From CALNXN01 sp942490645 (GTDB lineage: Bacteria > Pseudomonadota > Alphaproteobacteria > Rhodobacterales > Rhodobacteraceae): DNA of 64,000 nucleotides. Location: positions 62,001-126,000 of the forward strand of contig CALNXN010000010.1 of NCBI GenBank assembly GCA_942490645.1, read 5' to 3'. Below are positions 60,923 to 64,000 of the stretch, in pieces. Both the position numbers and the translations under genes were made by a program. Each line of letters opens with the position of its first letter. Position 1 is the first letter of the stretch. The notes under the pieces were generated by a model. That model saw only the letters and a program-made list of their open reading frames with translations. It made no database searches and had not been told where the DNA came from.

Positions 60923-61681
60923 TCAGGCTTCTAGAATGAACATTTGATTAGCAAACGCCGCCTTGAGCACCGCCTGAGCGGTCGTTTCAACTGCAAGTGC
61001 TTCGCGGGCGAGTCGCAGGTGTTTTTCTACCGTCGCCGACGTCAGCCCCATGATGACCGCAATATCCTGCATGGTTTTGCCATCTCCCACCCACTCCAGC
61101 GCTTCGCGTTGGCGCTTGGTCAACGCACGGTTGGGCGCGTTGTAGGGCAGGGTCAGGATCTTGAGGTGTGCCACGTTGTTCATCAGATGAATGTCGCGCC
61201 CATGCTCTTCCCAGATGGCGTCCACATCGGCTTGGCTCAGGCCCGGACGGCCCGTGAGCGCAATCGCCCCCTTTGATCGCGCGGATACGGATTTGAAGCT
61301 GATCGTATAGCCGGCAACGACCCCAAGCTTCTGATTGAACTCAAACACCAGCTTTTGTTTCTGGCTGATTTCCTCAGACAGCATCATCTGGGTGATCATT
61401 TCCCAGCTGCCTGCGCCCTCATGCGTCAATGCCCAGCGCACCATCGGCGCATCCACATAGAGCTTTTGACCCATGAAATTGTCCAGATACTCCTTAGAGT
61501 GGTTGGACAGGATGATCATATCCTCCGGATCGCCCAGACTGGAAGAGGTACGATACCGCGTGAAGCCATAGATCAGCCGGTCAAATCCATATTCGGCCAT
61601 CTTGTCGGTATGTGCATCCCACAGTTCTTCCATCGACTGACAGTTGGCCAGATAATTCAGGTATTGGCGCATCTGGCTCAT
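60923..61681 (-). CDS. LuxR-type autoinducer-binding transcriptional regulator (solo)
   Basis: A 252-residue regulator with an autoinducer-binding domain (about 15-160) and a GerE-type HTH (about 180-245: LTKRQREALEWVGDGKTMQDI). Ligand-pocket positions recognisable from TraR are Y75, D77, W93 and a Gly near 120; the Pro usually following the Asp is Ala (YVDAPMV). No luxI synthase lies in the window, so it is a solo within this view. The start overlaps the aroQ stop (ATGA) with GGAGCG ahead of it; a frame 23 residues longer lies inside aroQ. Confidence 0.86.
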   Translation of the reverse strand: MSQMRQYLNYLANCQSMEELWDAHTDKMAEYGFDRLIYGFTRYRTSSSLGDPEDMIILSNHSKEYLDNFMGQKLYVDAPMVRWALTHEGAGSWEMITQMMLSEEISQKQKLVFEFNQKLGVVAGYTISFKSVSARSKGAIALTGRPGLSQADVDAIWEEHGRDIHLMNNVAHLKILTLPYNAPNRALTKRQREALEWVGDGKTMQDIAVIMGLTSATVEKHLRLAREALAVETTAQAVLKAAFANQMFILEA

Positions 61682-62121
61682 GCTGCGCGCTCCAGATGAT
61701 CGTGCATGGCGTCGATGGCCAGCGTATAGCCGCGCGCCCCAAAGCCGCAAATCACGCCCACAGCGACTTTGGCGATATAGGATGTGTGGCGAAAATCTTC
61801 GCGTGCGTGGATGTTACTGAGGTGCAGCTCAATGGTGGGGACTTCGACGGAACTGACCGCATCCATCAAAGCGATGGACGTATGGGTGTAGGCGCCCGCG
61901 TTCAGGATAATCCCGTCATGGGTGCCTTTGGCCGCGTGAATGTGATCCACCAGCGCGCCTTCGACGTTGGATTGGGCAAACGCCATTTCCAGTCCCAGCG
62001 CGTCGCAGCGCGCCGCACACATGGCCTCAATGTCGTGCAAAGTTGTCTTGCCGTAGACCTCGGGCTGGCGGGTGCCAAGCAGGTTCAGGTTCGGACCGTT
62101 GAGGATAAGAACGGAAGTCAT
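61678..62121 (-). CDS. aroQ: Type II 3-dehydroquinate dehydratase
   Basis: A 147-residue enzyme of the shikimate pathway that dehydrates 3-dehydroquinate. The opening VLILNGPNLNLLGTRQPEVYG, the loop with its catalytic Tyr and Arg, IILNAGAYTHTSIAL, and the SNIHAREDFRH motif with its catalytic His are all present, as is GFGARGY. It forms dodecamers by family. Its stop overlaps the luxR start, an unusual coupling of a biosynthetic gene and a regulator. Confidence 0.95.
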   Translation of the reverse strand: MTSVLILNGPNLNLLGTRQPEVYGKTTLHDIEAMCAARCDALGLEMAFAQSNVEGALVDHIHAAKGTHDGIILNAGAYTHTSIALMDAVSSVEVPTIELHLSNIHAREDFRHTSYIAKVAVGVICGFGARGYTLAIDAMHDHLERAA

Positions 62122-62279
62122 TTCAACTCTTTCGACAAGTGCTTGCCCTGATTAGACCTTGTCAGCCCCATCTGTCCAGTCGCAGACCGCGCGGCGGGCG
62201 GTTTTGCGAACTATGTCGCATGGCTGCCAACCAGTCCACGACCGCTTTTCAACCGTTGTCACGAGCCTGTGTGCGTCGC

Positions 62280-63077
62280 TTACTTGGCATTGAAGGTAAA
62301 CAGGGTCTCGCCGCCGATGGTGTAGGCATTGATCAGCTCCGCCGCGCGCGGGCTGGTGAGCCATGTCTCCAACTGTGACACAAGGTCTGTTTTCACGTGC
62401 GGGTGGCGTTCCGGGTTCACCGGCAAAAAGGCGTATTGATTGAACAGCACCGGATCGCCCGCAAAAAGCAACGCCAACCCGCCTTTGTTGTCGAAATTCA
62501 GCCAACTGGCGCGGTCAGACATAATATAGGCATTCAGGCCAGCGGCCGTGTTCAGGCTGGCGCCCATGCCCGCACCGACGGCGTTATACCAGGCGTCAAA
62601 ACTCTCCGCATCCAATCCCGCGCCCGACCAAAGCGACAGCTCTTTTTTGTGGGTGCCACTGTCGTCACCACGGCTGACGAAGGGGGCTTTTGCATCTGCG
62701 ATTGCGGAAAGGGCTGCGGCGACGGAGGTTTTGTCCGCAATACCTGCGGGGTCCGTGGCGGGACCAATCAGTACGAAATCATTGTACATGATTTCGCGGC
62801 GGTGCGTGCCGGAACCGTCCGCAACAAATGCCTCCTCGGCCGCCTTGGAATGGACAAGGATCGCATCCACATCGCCCGCACGACCCAATCGCAGTGCCTG
62901 ACCGGTGCCGACGATCAGCAATTGCACCTCGATCCCGGTGTCCTGTTTGATCGCAGGCAATAGAATGTCGGACAAGCCGGAATTGTGAAACGATGTGGTC
63001 ACGGCAAGCTTCATATCCTGTGCCAGCGCTGATCCGGCGAAAAGACATGCAATGAAGGATAAGACGCGGATCATCAT
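62280..63077 (-). CDS. tupA: Tungstate ABC transporter substrate-binding protein TupA
   Basis: A 265-residue periplasmic binding protein with a signal peptide (about 1-19, ending SALAQ). The TupA pattern is clear: LAVTTSFHNSGLSDILLPAIK, VGTGQALRLGRAGDVDAILVHSK, MYNDFVLIGPATDPAG and FVSRGDDSGTHKKEL. It captures tungstate for tungsten enzymes. It overlaps tupC by four bases (ATGA) at its start. A second ATG one codon in is possible. Confidence 0.92.
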   Translation of the reverse strand: MMIRVLSFIACLFAGSALAQDMKLAVTTSFHNSGLSDILLPAIKQDTGIEVQLLIVGTGQALRLGRAGDVDAILVHSKAAEEAFVADGSGTHRREIMYNDFVLIGPATDPAGIADKTSVAAALSAIADAKAPFVSRGDDSGTHKKELSLWSGAGLDAESFDAWYNAVGAGMGASLNTAAGLNAYIMSDRASWLNFDNKGGLALLFAGDPVLFNQYAFLPVNPERHPHVKTDLVSQLETWLTSPRAAELINAYTIGGETLFTFNAK

Positions 63078-63787
63078 ACGATATCTCCTTTCAGGAAGGC
63101 TTTTAAGGCGGGCGTTTTCGGATCGGTCAAAACCTCTTCCGCAGGGCCGGATTCGTGCACCTGACCGCCGAGCAGGAAAATGACATCTGTCGCAAGCCTG
63201 TGCAACTGCCCAAGGTTATGGGTGGTCATGATTACGCGCGTTCCGGCCGCATAGGCTGCCTGCAGGATCGTTTCGATGTCGCGTGTCGCCGGGCCATCAA
63301 GGCTCGCACAGGGTTCATCCAGAAAAAGCACCGCAGGTTCCTGGATCAAAGCGCGCGCAAGGGCCAGTTTCTGCTGCTCGCCTCCGGACAGGCGCGGGGC
63401 AGGGCGATCCATCGCATCACTCAACCCAATGCGCGACGCCCAATCGCTGGTTCGGCGTGCAACCTCCGCTTTGGGCACACCAGCCACCTGCAAAGGGTAG
63501 GCCAGATTATCGCGCACCGAGCGGCGCAGCATGATCGGACGCTGGAATACAAAAGCCTGATTGTTGCGGGCCACTGCATTGCTCACGGCCCATTTGATCT
63601 GGCCCTTTGACAACCGTTCGATGCCGTAGAGTGATTTCATCAGCGTTGTCTTGCCGGCCCCGTTCGGCCCGATCACAATGGTGAATCCGACGGGCGCAAA
63701 CGTCAGATCGACGGGCCCCAATATCTGTTTGCCGCGCCGGGACACCTGCGCATTGGTGACCGTAAGGGGCAGGAGTGCATCTACCAT
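63074..63787 (-). CDS. tupC: Tungstate ABC transporter ATP-binding protein TupC
   Basis: A 237-residue ABC ATPase. Walker A GPNGAGKTTLM, Q-loop FVFQRPIML, signature LSGGEQQKLALARAL and Walker B AVLFLDEPCASLD with switch His (MTTHNL) are all intact. It energises the TupB permease. Overlap with tupA and tupB shows an operon in the order tupB-tupC-tupA. Confidence 0.93.
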   Translation of the reverse strand: MVDALLPLTVTNAQVSRRGKQILGPVDLTFAPVGFTIVIGPNGAGKTTLMKSLYGIERLSKGQIKWAVSNAVARNNQAFVFQRPIMLRRSVRDNLAYPLQVAGVPKAEVARRTSDWASRIGLSDAMDRPAPRLSGGEQQKLALARALIQEPAVLFLDEPCASLDGPATRDIETILQAAYAAGTRVIMTTHNLGQLHRLATDVIFLLGGQVHESGPAEEVLTDPKTPALKAFLKGDIV

Positions 63788-64000
63788 TGGCCGCTCCGTT
63801 CGGTGTGGGACAGCGCATGCGTCAGATAGTTGACCGTGAGGGACAAGGCGATCAGCACGAACCCCAGGCCAAGGGCCAGCGCAAAATCGCCTTTGCTGGT
63901 TTCCAGCGCGATGGCAGTTGTCAGAACGCGGGTGGCGTGGTCGATATTGCCGCCCACGATCATGATGGCGCCAACCTCGCCGATGGCGCGGCCAAACCCG
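63781..64000 (-). CDS. tupB: Tungstate ABC transporter permease TupB (cut by right edge)
   Basis: Only the C-terminal 72 codons or so are in the window; the start lies beyond the right edge. The segment GFGRAIGEVGAIMIVGGN is the conserved cytoplasmic EAA-type loop of Tup/Mod permeases, followed by one hydrophobic helix (FALALGLGFVLIALSLTV). It forms the tungstate channel with TupC. It overlaps tupC by seven bases. Confidence 0.88.
   Translation of the reverse strand, partial: GFGRAIGEVGAIMIVGGNIDHATRVLTTAIALETSKGDFALALGLGFVLIALSLTVNYLTHALSHTERSGQW

Noticed and set aside
1..64000. CRISPR array, insertion sequence or complete prophage
   Set aside because: No regularly spaced direct repeats, transposase genes or phage structural genes were found; only one possible terminase fragment.

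Overview
The window looks like chromosome from an alphaproteobacterium of the Rhodobacterales (Roseobacter group). The clues are a histidine phosphotransferase of the ChpT type, an ornithine-lipid olsB-olsA pair, a VPLPA-CTERM protein, a TRAP transporter with TAXI binding protein, ribosomal protein L21 carrying a helix-hairpin-helix tail, two DUF2059 proteins, and a folate/corrinoid methyltransferase set. No insertion sequence, CRISPR array or complete prophage is visible.

Layout. 1-4.5 kb: minus-strand chemotaxis operon (STAS, CheY, CheA, CheW, CheR, second CheY cut by the left edge). 4.6-7.1 kb: minus-strand C1 operon (PF13769 protein, MetF-like reductase, methyl-THF:corrinoid methyltransferase) ending at a clear terminator. 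7.2-10.5 kb: a sulfotransferase, Ppx/GppA, RlmE and a PDC-type periplasmic protein. 10.8-18.9 kb: the most unusual block. A minus operon (two membrane-associated proteins of unknown family and a DyP-type haem peroxidase) lies head to head with a plus operon (membrane-anchored alpha-dioxygenase/cyclooxygenase-like haem protein and a lipoxygenase-like protein). It resembles an uncharacterised bacterial fatty-acid oxygenation (oxylipin) locus. 18.9-32 kb: a cyclase/ATPase/TPR protein, a class 3 lipase, an ABC-exporter-like protein with a degenerate ATPase and a cyclic-nucleotide-binding domain, and a minus-strand operon of two glycosyltransferase-like proteins with small partners. 32-41 kb: a CHASE histidine kinase, a possible phage terminase remnant, then sulfatase/TRAP-TAXI/LysR. 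41.4 kb: tRNA-Ser(CGA). 41.7-45.3 kb: two DUF2059 proteins, an acyltransferase and an NADPH oxidoreductase. 45.4-51.8 kb: rplU-rpmA, two GNATs, a LysE exporter, obgE and proBA. 51.8-55.6 kb: chpT, DUF3553, olsBA, and secreted/DUF1353 proteins. 55.9-60.6 kb: a VPLPA-CTERM protein, rpsB-tsf, a sulfotransferase and a PilJ-N-like protein. 60.6-64 kb: a structured noncoding stretch, a luxR-type regulator overlapping aroQ, and the tungstate transporter tupABC, cut by the right edge.

Many genes overlap by ATGA or GTGA junctions, so operons are well supported. Starts were moved inward where an internal start has a good ribosome binding site and fits the family N-terminus. The noncoding candidate at 60.62-60.92 kb, a perfect inverted repeat at 59.65 kb and the nearly abutting chpT/DUF3553 starts are worth checking. 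All family assignments come from reading motifs by eye; no database search was run.
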